This document shows positions 1 to 5,354 of a stretch of 5,354 nt of DNA, piece after piece. Each line of letters starts with the position of its first letter. The first letter of the stretch is position 1. Below the pieces are notes generated by a model, which ran no database searches, was not told where the DNA came from, and saw only the letters and a program-made list of their open reading frames with translations. Position numbers and translations under genes: made by a program. The stretch lies in NCBI GenBank assembly GCA_015658495.1, contig DQOT01000382.1, forward strand, positions 1 through 5,354, written 5' to 3'. Origin of the DNA: Fidelibacterota bacterium (GTDB lineage Bacteria > Fidelibacterota > Marinisomatia > Marinisomatales > UBA1611).

Positions 1-692
1 CCAAATTCATTGATGGCCGTCACAAAAAAACAAGTTGAGATACCTTCTTCCAGTTCAAACTCATAGCTAATTGCTGTGACTTCTTCCACAAAAATACTGT
101 CTTTATATACACGATACCCTGTAGCAGATGAAACAGAGGTCCAACTCAAGGTTCCATTGGTTCCGGAAACAGAAATTGAAAGTACTGGTGCTAATAATTC
201 TTCATGGGTGATTATAGTTATGGGATCTGATTCAGAGCCATTTGTTCCCATAGAATCATAAGCTGAAATGGAATAAATATAAGTTGTGTTGTAAACCAAT
301 CCAGTATCAGTTAGGGTTAATTCTGTTCCATCCCAGATCTCCGTACCATCCCGTTTTATGATATATCCGGATGCATTTTCAACAGCGCTCCAAACCAGGA
401 TTATATTATTTTCATTGATGGATGCACTGAAGGACTCCGGGGCCCGTAATAAAGGAATACCACATTCTTCTTCTGATGAAGGGCCTTCGATCCCCACACT
501 GTTTATAGCGGATATTTGATAACAAAATTCAAGGCCGCCAGCAACAGAATCATCATAGCTTTGGTTTGAAGTCTCTGCCAGGAAAACGCTGTCTCTATAC
601 ACCTTAAACGTTGCAGCATTGTAAGGCGCATCCCAACTCAGGGAAATATTTTCTTCGGTGACGGATAAGGTAACATTTTCTATTTCTCCATA
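1..692 (-). other. FN3-like domain tail, three units, the last one cut
   Basis: After the sixth Ig-like module the repeat type changes. Three units of about 80 residues begin near residues 612, 692 and 778. Each shows the FN3 pattern: an early Trp strand (LSWDA, LVWSA, LSWTS), a [FY]xVYRD- or YIIKRD-like strand, and a late YxISAxxSxG or FFVTAIN strand. Cys668 and Cys688 in the first unit are placed to form a disulfide. The third has Cys832 at the position equivalent to Cys668, and any partner would lie beyond the window. The second has no cysteine. FN3 units of this kind commonly act as spacers or binding modules in secreted bacterial proteins. Confidence 0.8.
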
Positions 693-2525
693 GTACTCAT
701 TTTGAACGGTTACAACTATCGGTTGTGCTGTTGTTACGTTGGCAGATAAATCGCTGGCAGTCATTTGAATCACATGTTCAGAACCATTCGCAAATACATA
801 GGTGCCCCAATTATGGGTATAGGGAGAATCTGTCACCGTGGCGACCCATTCATCATCCACGAAAAATTTGACATCATTAATTCCCATGTTGTCTGCAGCA
901 AAGCCAGAAATGAATACGGTATCGCTCACCGTTTGACCAGAAACTGGCGTCAGGATTGCCACCACCGGCGGTGTCGTGTCATTTCCAGGCGTGAAAACAT
1001 TATTCACCAAAACAGCAATGGGAGAGACGTCTGTAGAATTTCCACCCAAATCTGTGACTGTGATAGAAATGACGTGTTCTTCATCTTCTGTAGCTGTTTC
1101 TGTATCCCAATCGTGTGTATATGGATCTTCCGTATCGGTTCCCACTGAATTGCCGTCAATAAAAAATTCCACTTGATCAATCCCTAAATTATCCGATACA
1201 GAAACCTGAATCACAATCAAACTATCCACGGTCTGACCCGCATAAGGATAAAGAATAAAACCTGTTGGAGGTATATTGTCTTCGTTATCTACGAAGACAG
1301 CAATGGGTTGTGTCTGGGCATCATTCTCACTGGTATCATACGCTTTAACATACCAGGAATGTTCGGAATCATCTTCCAATGTTGTTGTATTCCATTCATA
1401 TTGATATGGAAAAGAGCTGACCGTGGATTCCAATTCATAATTATGGTAAAACTCAACGCGGTTAATACCTACATTATCGGAAGCTAAAGCAGTGATATCC
1501 ACTATACCTGAAACCGTTTGATTAGCTGCAGGCTCATAGATCACAACTGTGGGTGGTATAACATCCGGTTCTTCAATATTATCAACCCGAACCGTAACAG
1601 GGAAAAGGGCAGTTGTATTTCCAGCTGCATCAGTAAGATTCACATTAATGACATGATCTGCGTCTTCGGCTACTTCTGTTGTATTCCATAAATATTCAAA
1701 AGGTGAGATTGAATCCTGTCCTGCTGCTGATCCATCAATGATAAAATCTACAAATCCCATTTCAACATCATCATAGGCGGAAACCTGAATCTCAATGGTA
1801 CCGGAAATGGTGGCTGCAGACGGGGGAGAGGTGATCGTTCCTGTGGGCGGAATAATATCCTCCGCTTCATAATTATCAATCAATACACTGATCGGTCCAA
1901 GAGTGATTTGGTTACCGGTCCTATCTTGAATATGAACGTGTATGGTGTAATTAATATCATCGACTTCAAGCGATGTATCCCAATTGTAGGTATAGGGAGA
2001 CTGAATCAGTGTTGCAATGGTATCTCCATCAATGTAAACATTCACAAAAGCAACTTCGTCATTATCGTCGGCCTCAACAATGATAGTGATTTCGCCAGAA
2101 ATGGTTTGGCCAGTGTAAGGAAAGATCAATGTACCGGTTGGGTTTATATTATCTACATTATCGACCAAAACACGGATCGGATTGGTTTGATTTATATTGC
2201 CTGCAGCATCTTCCGCCTTGGCCCAAATAGTGTGTTGTTCGTCTTCGGCAAAGTCTGATGTGATCCAGGTGTATTCATAGGGGCTGTCCTTGCTGGAAAT
2301 GATTGTTGAGTCATTCAAATAAACTGTGACTATTTCCAATCCACCAGCATCAAAGGCATAAGCTGACACAATCACTGTATCAGACAGAGTTGCCTGGTCT
2401 GGAGGGAATGTGATTGTTAGTGTCGGTGGTATAGAATCTGGTTCCTTCGGCACTTCGAACATGGGACCTTCACAACTCAAAAACAGAATGATCAGTAAAA
2501 TGATATTTGAATTAAATGTTTTCAT
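1..2525 (-). CDS. Predicted surface lipoprotein with six Ig-like modules and at least three FN3 domains (3' end outside window)
   Basis: The frame opens with ATG at 2525-2523 and stays open for 841 codons to the left edge, so the C-terminus is missing. Residues 1-18 form a lipoprotein-like signal peptide: a short start with one Lys, a hydrophobic run rich in Ile and Leu, then Leu-Ser-Cys with Cys18 as the likely lipidated residue. Six Big_7-type Ig-like modules follow at about residues 33-123, 128-218, 226-316, 323-414, 418-509 and 517-609. Each has a PPT-like opening, a GQTVSG-like turn, a PYxYxWDT-like core and a closing VDN or VNN. FN3-like domains follow at about 612-690, 692-773 and 778 onward. 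The start overlaps the stop of the upstream paralogue by one base, which suggests translational coupling. The role is probably extracellular or cell-surface binding; no catalytic motif is visible. The reading frame and domain type are secure, the function is inferred, and the total length is unknown. Confidence 0.9.
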   Translation of the reverse strand, partial: MKTFNSNIILLIILFLSCEGPMFEVPKEPDSIPPTLTITFPPDQATLSDTVIVSAYAFDAGGLEIVTVYLNDSTIISSKDSPYEYTWITSDFAEDEQHTIWAKAEDAAGNINQTNPIRVLVDNVDNINPTGTLIFPYTGQTISGEITIIVEADDNDEVAFVNVYIDGDTIATLIQSPYTYNWDTSLEVDDINYTIHVHIQDRTGNQITLGPISVLIDNYEAEDIIPPTGTITSPPSAATISGTIEIQVSAYDDVEMGFVDFIIDGSAAGQDSISPFEYLWNTTEVAEDADHVINVNLTDAAGNTTALFPVTVRVDNIEEPDVIPPTVVIYEPAANQTVSGIVDITALASDNVGINRVEFYHNYELESTVSSFPYQYEWNTTTLEDDSEHSWYVKAYDTSENDAQTQPIAVFVDNEDNIPPTGFILYPYAGQTVDSLIVIQVSVSDNLGIDQVEFFIDGNSVGTDTEDPYTHDWDTETATEDEEHVISITVTDLGGNSTDVSPIAVLVNNVFTPGNDTTPPVVAILTPVSGQTVSDTVFISGFAADNMGINDVKFFVDDEWVATVTDSPYTHNWGTYVFANGSEHVIQMTASDLSANVTTAQPIVVTVQNEYYGEIENVTLSVTEENISLSWDAPYNAATFKVYRDSVFLAETSNQSYDDSVAGGLEFCYQISAINSVGIEGPSSEEECGIPLLRAPESFSASINENNIILVWSAVENASGYIIKRDGTEIWDGTELTLTDTGLVYNTTYIYSISAYDSMGTNGSESDPITIITHEELLAPVLSISVSGTNGTLSWTSVSSATGYRVYKDSIFVEEVTAISYEFELEEGISTCFFVTAINEF
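699..2429 (-). repeat. Six-module Ig-like array of the truncated lipoprotein
   Basis: This array has the same organisation as its upstream paralogue. Modules lie at about 2429-2157, 2144-1872, 1850-1578, 1559-1284, 1274-999 and 977-699. Module one again carries a TSD motif after the core Trp (WITSD) instead of WDT. Module six has WGT and ends AQPIVVTVQN, close to AQPILVTVSN at the end of the other protein. The borders were set from the PPT or NPT openings and the closing VDN, VNN or VQN. Confidence 0.88.
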
Positions 2526-2527
2526 CA
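2523..2527 (-). promoter_or_regulatory. TGATG stop-start overlap between the two lipoprotein genes
   Basis: The TGA of the 613-residue gene (2527-2525) shares its A with the ATG of the next gene (2525-2523). No Shine-Dalgarno-like purine run lies in the 20 bases upstream of this ATG. Reinitiation by ribosomes finishing the first gene is therefore the simplest way to start the second. This fixes the start and argues for cotranscription and near-equal output of both paralogues. Confidence 0.75.
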
Positions 2528-4366
2528 ATTGGATACGGTAACAAGAATAGGTTGAGCGATTATGGTATGCCCGGCATGATCCGTTACGAAAGCAGATAAG
2601 GTATGCTGGCTTTCATTCTCCAAGGGTGTTGTGTCCCAATCAATTTGGTAAGCTTCAGTGGAATCTGTACCCAGCGATTCCCCATCAATAAAGAATTCAA
2701 CGCCATAGACACCAAAGTCATCCTGTGCCAGCACAGTAAACGCCACTGTTCCACTCACAGTTTGTCCGGAAAGGGGATTCGAGATCGATGCAACAGGCGG
2801 CGTGATGTCATCGATGATATTATTAACATAAACACTCACCGGTGGCACGTAGGTTATATTACCAGACGAATCAGCAACGATGATACTAATGACATGATCT
2901 TGATCATCGGTCTCACTTGTGGTATCCCATTCATAGGTGTAAGGATAATCCGTTAAAGTGGTCTTGGGGATACCATCAATGGAAAGATCAATCTGTGCCA
3001 CACCAATATTATCGATCGCTGAAATTTCGATAGTTACAGTTCCGGTGACAGTTTGTCCTGCCACCGGATTCTGGATTTGTCCAGAGGGATGAATATTATC
3101 AAAATTATCCACATAGACTGCAATGGGCGGCGCAAGGGTCGCATTTCCATCCAGGTCAAATCCAACCACGGCAATAATATGATCCATATCATCTGTTACT
3201 GTCTCTGTGTCCCAGGCATAATTATAGGGATCGGAATCATCCGTATGGACAGAATCGCCATTGATAAAAAATTCAATACGATTGATGCCAATATCATCTT
3301 CAGCTAAAACTTCGATTGAGACAATTCCAGTTAAATCTTGGCCAGCTGCCGGATCCGTGATCAATACGGTTGGCGGCGTCGTATCTCCCGGAGGGTTATT
3401 GTCAACCAAAACAGATATTGGATTTAAAGGGGATTCATTGCCGGCAAGATCGATCAAAACGACACTGATGGTATGTTCCACATCTTCTTCTTCCAATGTT
3501 GTATCCCAAATGTAAGCGTAAGGTGTTTCCGTTATTGATGTGATATAATTTCCATCAATAGAAAGTGCGACTTCACTCATGGCACGATTATCCGATGCGC
3601 TGACAATAATGACCACATCGCCACTGACCGTTAATCCTGCTGGCGGACTTGTAATGGATCCTGTTGGTGGTGTTACATCGTTTTGGATATCATTATCAAC
3701 AATGACACTGACGGGGGGAACTGTGGTTAAATTATTACTCATATCCCGGACGATAACGTAAATCGAATAGTACTGGTCATCCGGATGCAAAACGGTATTC
3801 CAAGGGAAAATATAGGGCGACTCTAAAACGTATCCCTGGAGAACATTATTTACATAATAACTCACATATTGAATACTGTCATTGTCTGATGCTTCTACCG
3901 TGATATCAACGATTCCACTCACATATTGTCCTGCAAATGGATTTAATAAAAATGCGATTGGTGGTTCATTGTCATGATTATCTGCTTTAATACGGATGGG
4001 GAAAGATGCGTATTCATTTACCACAGCATCATAAGCAATGATCGATATAAAATGGAACTCATCCTCGGAGTAATCGCTGGTTTTCCATTCATATTCATAA
4101 ATGTCTTCTTCATCTGTGTTGTCTGTTCCGACCCATTTTTGGTTGATATAGAACTGTACAGAATCAACTTTTTCATTGTCTGTTGCCCGGGCTAGAACCG
4201 TGATATCACCTGAAACGGATTCACCATCAACTGGGTGAATAATGACGGCTTGCGGCGGTGTCGTGTCAGCGATGGGTAATTCGATTGTTTCATTTTCACA
4301 CGATAAGCCGAAAAGAGAAATGATGATTATCCCAAAAATGGATAAGGATTTATGCGTTGGAACCAT
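2525..4366 (-). CDS. Predicted lipoprotein made of six tandem Ig-like (Big_7-type) modules
   Basis: This 613-residue protein starts with a hydrophobic signal (about residues 8-22) ending Gly-Leu-Ser-Cys. Cys23 is the only cysteine in the whole protein, as expected for a lipid anchor. After a short linker the rest is six modules of 92-99 residues at about 35-130, 134-224, 232-323, 330-421, 426-516 and 522-613. Each carries the Ig-like signature: a TPP opening, SGxVxIxVxAxDN, a [FY][FY]I[ND]G strand, PYxYxWDT, an acidic loop before a His, and a closing VDN or VNN. The protein stops on the last residue of module six, with no type IX secretion tail, membrane anchor or enzyme domain. Big_7-type domains usually act as binding or spacer modules in surface proteins, so an adhesin or scaffold is likely. 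The gene lies nine bases after the 287-residue gene and overlaps the next gene by one base. No Shine-Dalgarno is visible; a purine-rich AGGAAAAAAGG is too far upstream. Confidence 0.93.
   Translation of the reverse strand: MVPTHKSLSIFGIIIISLFGLSCENETIELPIADTTPPQAVIIHPVDGESVSGDITVLARATDNEKVDSVQFYINQKWVGTDNTDEEDIYEYEWKTSDYSEDEFHFISIIAYDAVVNEYASFPIRIKADNHDNEPPIAFLLNPFAGQYVSGIVDITVEASDNDSIQYVSYYVNNVLQGYVLESPYIFPWNTVLHPDDQYYSIYVIVRDMSNNLTTVPPVSVIVDNDIQNDVTPPTGSITSPPAGLTVSGDVVIIVSASDNRAMSEVALSIDGNYITSITETPYAYIWDTTLEEEDVEHTISVVLIDLAGNESPLNPISVLVDNNPPGDTTPPTVLITDPAAGQDLTGIVSIEVLAEDDIGINRIEFFINGDSVHTDDSDPYNYAWDTETVTDDMDHIIAVVGFDLDGNATLAPPIAVYVDNFDNIHPSGQIQNPVAGQTVTGTVTIEISAIDNIGVAQIDLSIDGIPKTTLTDYPYTYEWDTTSETDDQDHVISIIVADSSGNITYVPPVSVYVNNIIDDITPPVASISNPLSGQTVSGTVAFTVLAQDDFGVYGVEFFIDGESLGTDSTEAYQIDWDTTPLENESQHTLSAFVTDHAGHTIIAQPILVTVSN
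2528..4264 (-). repeat. Six-module Ig-like array of the 613-residue lipoprotein
   Basis: The modules, read along the gene, lie at about 4264-3977, 3967-3695, 3673-3398, 3379-3104, 3091-2819 and 2803-2528. The period is 96-99 codons. Repetition is clear in protein but weak in DNA, where only short codon-level matches remain at the TTPP and WDT motifs, so the array is old and unlikely to recombine readily. Module one is the most divergent: it has WKTSD in place of WDT and ends KADN. Modules three to five fit the consensus best. Confidence 0.88.
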
Positions 4367-4375
4367 GATTACAAT

Positions 4376-5239
4376 TTACGAACCTTTTTTCCTAATCCAC
4401 CTAATGACCTTTCCACCGAATTTTGTTTTTTCAATTCGAAATATCATTCGTTGTACGTAGGTGAAAGCAATATGCTTAAATGAAAAAACATACATATTTC
4501 TTCCAAATGTTTTTTCTTCATAAACCGGTGTGAAGTAAAATGCATGTTTTTGCCTCCAAATATCATAGAGCATTGAGGATAAAACAGAAATAGGAATTAG
4601 AAATGTAACAGATTCATAGGTCACACCTGTTTCATTTATTCCCACGAGACCGACCCTTGGAAGCAGATCACTATATTGATCCCAGACTTGCGGTGTCATT
4701 CGTCGGCTATCATCCCATTTGAATCGAATATCCAGAGTGGCACCAATCAGGAATGTATAAAAAGAATAAAAGAAGCCCCGTTCAATGGAATATTCCAAAA
4801 TTGAATAATCCGTCTCTATTTTTTCAATTTGGAGCAGAGGAATAAATTGTGACTTATGGACTCCCGTTTTGATAAATAACTCCGGGTTTATCATATCCTC
4901 ATTGAATTGTATATCCATAAATTGAATCGTGTCCCCGTTCAGTGTGTAAAGGGTTCCGGCTCGATTAGTCATCTTTTGCAGATTTTGTTCAAAACTCCAA
5001 CTGGTGTGGAATACTCGGGCAAATTCATTGTAGATATAATAAATCTTTCTTAGATAGAGTGAATCTGTATCCACAGAATCCTCACGGACAAAATGGACAA
5101 ATTCCAATCCAATGGAATCAATGGACCCCACGAGGGTCTCGCCATTGTATTTCACAATCATGTGTCTAACGTCTGTTTCCAGGGTATTCGACCACGTAAA
5201 TGAAATCACAAAAAGGAATATGCTCTCCATTCGTTTCAT
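4376..5239 (-). CDS. Exported or membrane protein of unknown function, 287 residues
   Basis: I do not recognise the family. Residues 1-18 (MKRMES, then a hydrophobic run) look like a signal peptide or first membrane segment. Residues 27-78 and 94-142 look like two copies of one beta-rich unit. Each begins with NG[ED]T[LI] and ends with an amphipathic strand (LYLRKIYYI; IPLLQIEKI). This pattern recalls small beta-barrel segments in FCB-group envelope proteins. Two further hydrophobic stretches at about 156-172 and 211-225 may cross or associate with the membrane. The C-terminus is strongly basic (WIRKKGS) and there is no cysteine, so it is not a lipoprotein. ATG at 5239 is the first start in its open frame: an in-frame TAA lies at 5308-5306 and no ATG, GTG or TTG comes between. 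Met4 is an alternative. It heads the three-gene run and probably shares a transcript with the two Ig-like lipoproteins, so a role in their export, anchoring or assembly is conceivable but unproven. Confidence 0.85.
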   Translation of the reverse strand: MKRMESIFLFVISFTWSNTLETDVRHMIVKYNGETLVGSIDSIGLEFVHFVREDSVDTDSLYLRKIYYIYNEFARVFHTSWSFEQNLQKMTNRAGTLYTLNGDTIQFMDIQFNEDMINPELFIKTGVHKSQFIPLLQIEKIETDYSILEYSIERGFFYSFYTFLIGATLDIRFKWDDSRRMTPQVWDQYSDLLPRVGLVGINETGVTYESVTFLIPISVLSSMLYDIWRQKHAFYFTPVYEEKTFGRNMYVFSFKHIAFTYVQRMIFRIEKTKFGGKVIRWIRKKGS

Positions 5240-5246
5240 GGGGCGT

Positions 5247-5274
5247 AAATTAAGAACCTTGTATGAAGAGTCAA
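5247..5274 (-). promoter_or_regulatory. Possible promoter for the three-gene run
   Basis: Reading leftward, TTGACT (5274-5269) matches the sigma-70 -35 consensus at five of six bases. After 16 bases comes TAATTT (5252-5247), a poor -10 hexamer. Transcription would then begin at about 5240, next to the ATG, giving a leaderless or near-leaderless message. The elements overlap the first codons of the divergent gene. If the organism is Bacteroidota-like, its main sigma factor uses different hexamers, so this is only a candidate. Confidence 0.25.
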
Positions 5275-5354
5275 ATCCATGGTTTAATTCTCTTAATTTC
5301 CATTTTTACGGGATCTTTTTCTTCGGCTCAACCTAAAATAGGTGTCGATTTGGG
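5263..5354 (+). CDS. N-terminus of a divergent secreted or outer-membrane protein (continues beyond window)
   Basis: ATG at 5263 opens a frame that stays open for 30 codons to the right edge. An in-frame TAA at 5251-5253 lies just upstream, so this is the first possible ATG. The peptide is a textbook Sec signal: MKSQIHG, a hydrophobic core LILLISIF, a polar TGSFSSA stretch and a likely cut after Ala22, leaving Gln at the mature N-terminus. The next residues, PKIGVDL, look like a first beta strand, as in many outer-membrane barrels of FCB-group bacteria. Too little is visible to name the protein. No clear Shine-Dalgarno precedes the ATG. The competing frame on this strand (5112-5336) is antisense to the 287-residue gene and has no protein-like features. 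The gene is transcribed away from the lipoprotein run, with only 23 bases between start codons. Confidence 0.68.
   Translation, partial: MKSQIHGLILLISIFTGSFSSAQPKIGVDL

Noticed and set aside
765..2258. Plus-strand open frames at 765-1148, 976-1176 and 1908-2258
   Set aside because: They are antisense to the truncated lipoprotein gene, whose frame is continuous with strong domain repeats. Their translations lack any protein-like pattern and arise from the repetitive codons opposite.
967..4268. A 15-base identical match, GGCGGTGTCGTGTCA, at 967-981 and 4254-4268
   Set aside because: It encodes the shared DTTPP opening of an Ig-like module in the minus-strand genes. The identity follows from the protein motif and is too short to be a recombination or attachment site.
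2525..4366. Type IX secretion C-terminal domain or LPXTG-like anchor in the 613-residue protein
   Set aside because: The protein ends on the last strand of its sixth module, with no extra C-terminal residues, hydrophobic helix or sorting motif.
1..4366. Cadherin repeats as an alternative identity for the modules
   Set aside because: The DxNDNxP and DxD calcium motifs of cadherins are absent. The TPP opening, SGxV strand and YxWDT core fit bacterial Big_7-type Ig-like modules better.
2603..4460. Plus-strand open frames opposite the 613-residue lipoprotein gene
   Set aside because: They recur at the module period because the coding repeats recur. They are shadows of the Ig-like modules, not genes.
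5274..5286. Imperfect palindrome around CCATGG in the divergent region
   Set aside because: It is only 13 bases with a mismatch and lies within the signal-peptide codons of the plus-strand gene. There is no second copy to suggest an operator.
5112..5336. 74-codon plus-strand frame spanning the divergent start region
   Set aside because: It is antisense to the start of the 287-residue gene and overlaps the better signal-peptide frame at 5263. Its translation has no recognisable features.
5297..5354. Minus-strand open frame entering from the right edge and ending at TAA (5299-5297) with a basic tail
   Set aside because: Nineteen codons is too short to support a gene end, and it opposes the convincing signal-peptide gene on the plus strand.

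Overview
The window looks like part of a bacterial chromosome with moderately AT-rich DNA. It carries secreted and cell-surface genes packed almost without intergenic space. Sec and lipoprotein signals, tandem bacterial Ig-like (Big_7-type) modules, fibronectin type III (FN3) domains and the absence of clear Shine-Dalgarno sequences suggest the Fibrobacterota-Chlorobiota-Bacteroidota (FCB) superphylum or a relative such as Neomarinimicrobiota or Calditrichota. This placement is inferred from style; no taxonomic marker gene is present.

From right to left on the minus strand there is a tight three-gene run. The first gene (5239-4376) encodes an unrecognised 287-residue exported or membrane protein with two similar beta-rich segments and two hydrophobic stretches. 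Nine bases later comes a 613-residue predicted lipoprotein (4366-2525) that is little more than a signal peptide plus six Ig-like modules. Its stop codon overlaps by one base the start of a second predicted lipoprotein (2525 to beyond base 1), of which 841 residues are visible. That protein has the same six-module array followed by at least three FN3 domains. I read this second gene codon by codon and it stays open to the window edge.

On the plus strand, a divergent gene starts at 5263 and leaves the window after 30 codons. Those codons encode a textbook signal peptide followed by what may be the first strand of an outer-membrane or periplasmic protein. The two divergent start codons are only 23 bases apart.

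The strongest original observation is that the two lipoproteins are whole-array paralogues. Each of the six modules in one resembles the module at the same position in the other more than its own neighbours, by eye. This implies duplication of a complete six-module gene, then gain or loss of the FN3 tail exactly at a module border. The set probably acts at the cell surface (adhesion, scaffolding or substrate binding), but no enzymatic motif or defined pathway is visible. No RNA gene, mobile element, CRISPR array or convincing terminator was seen, and no stretch over 300 bases lacks a gene.
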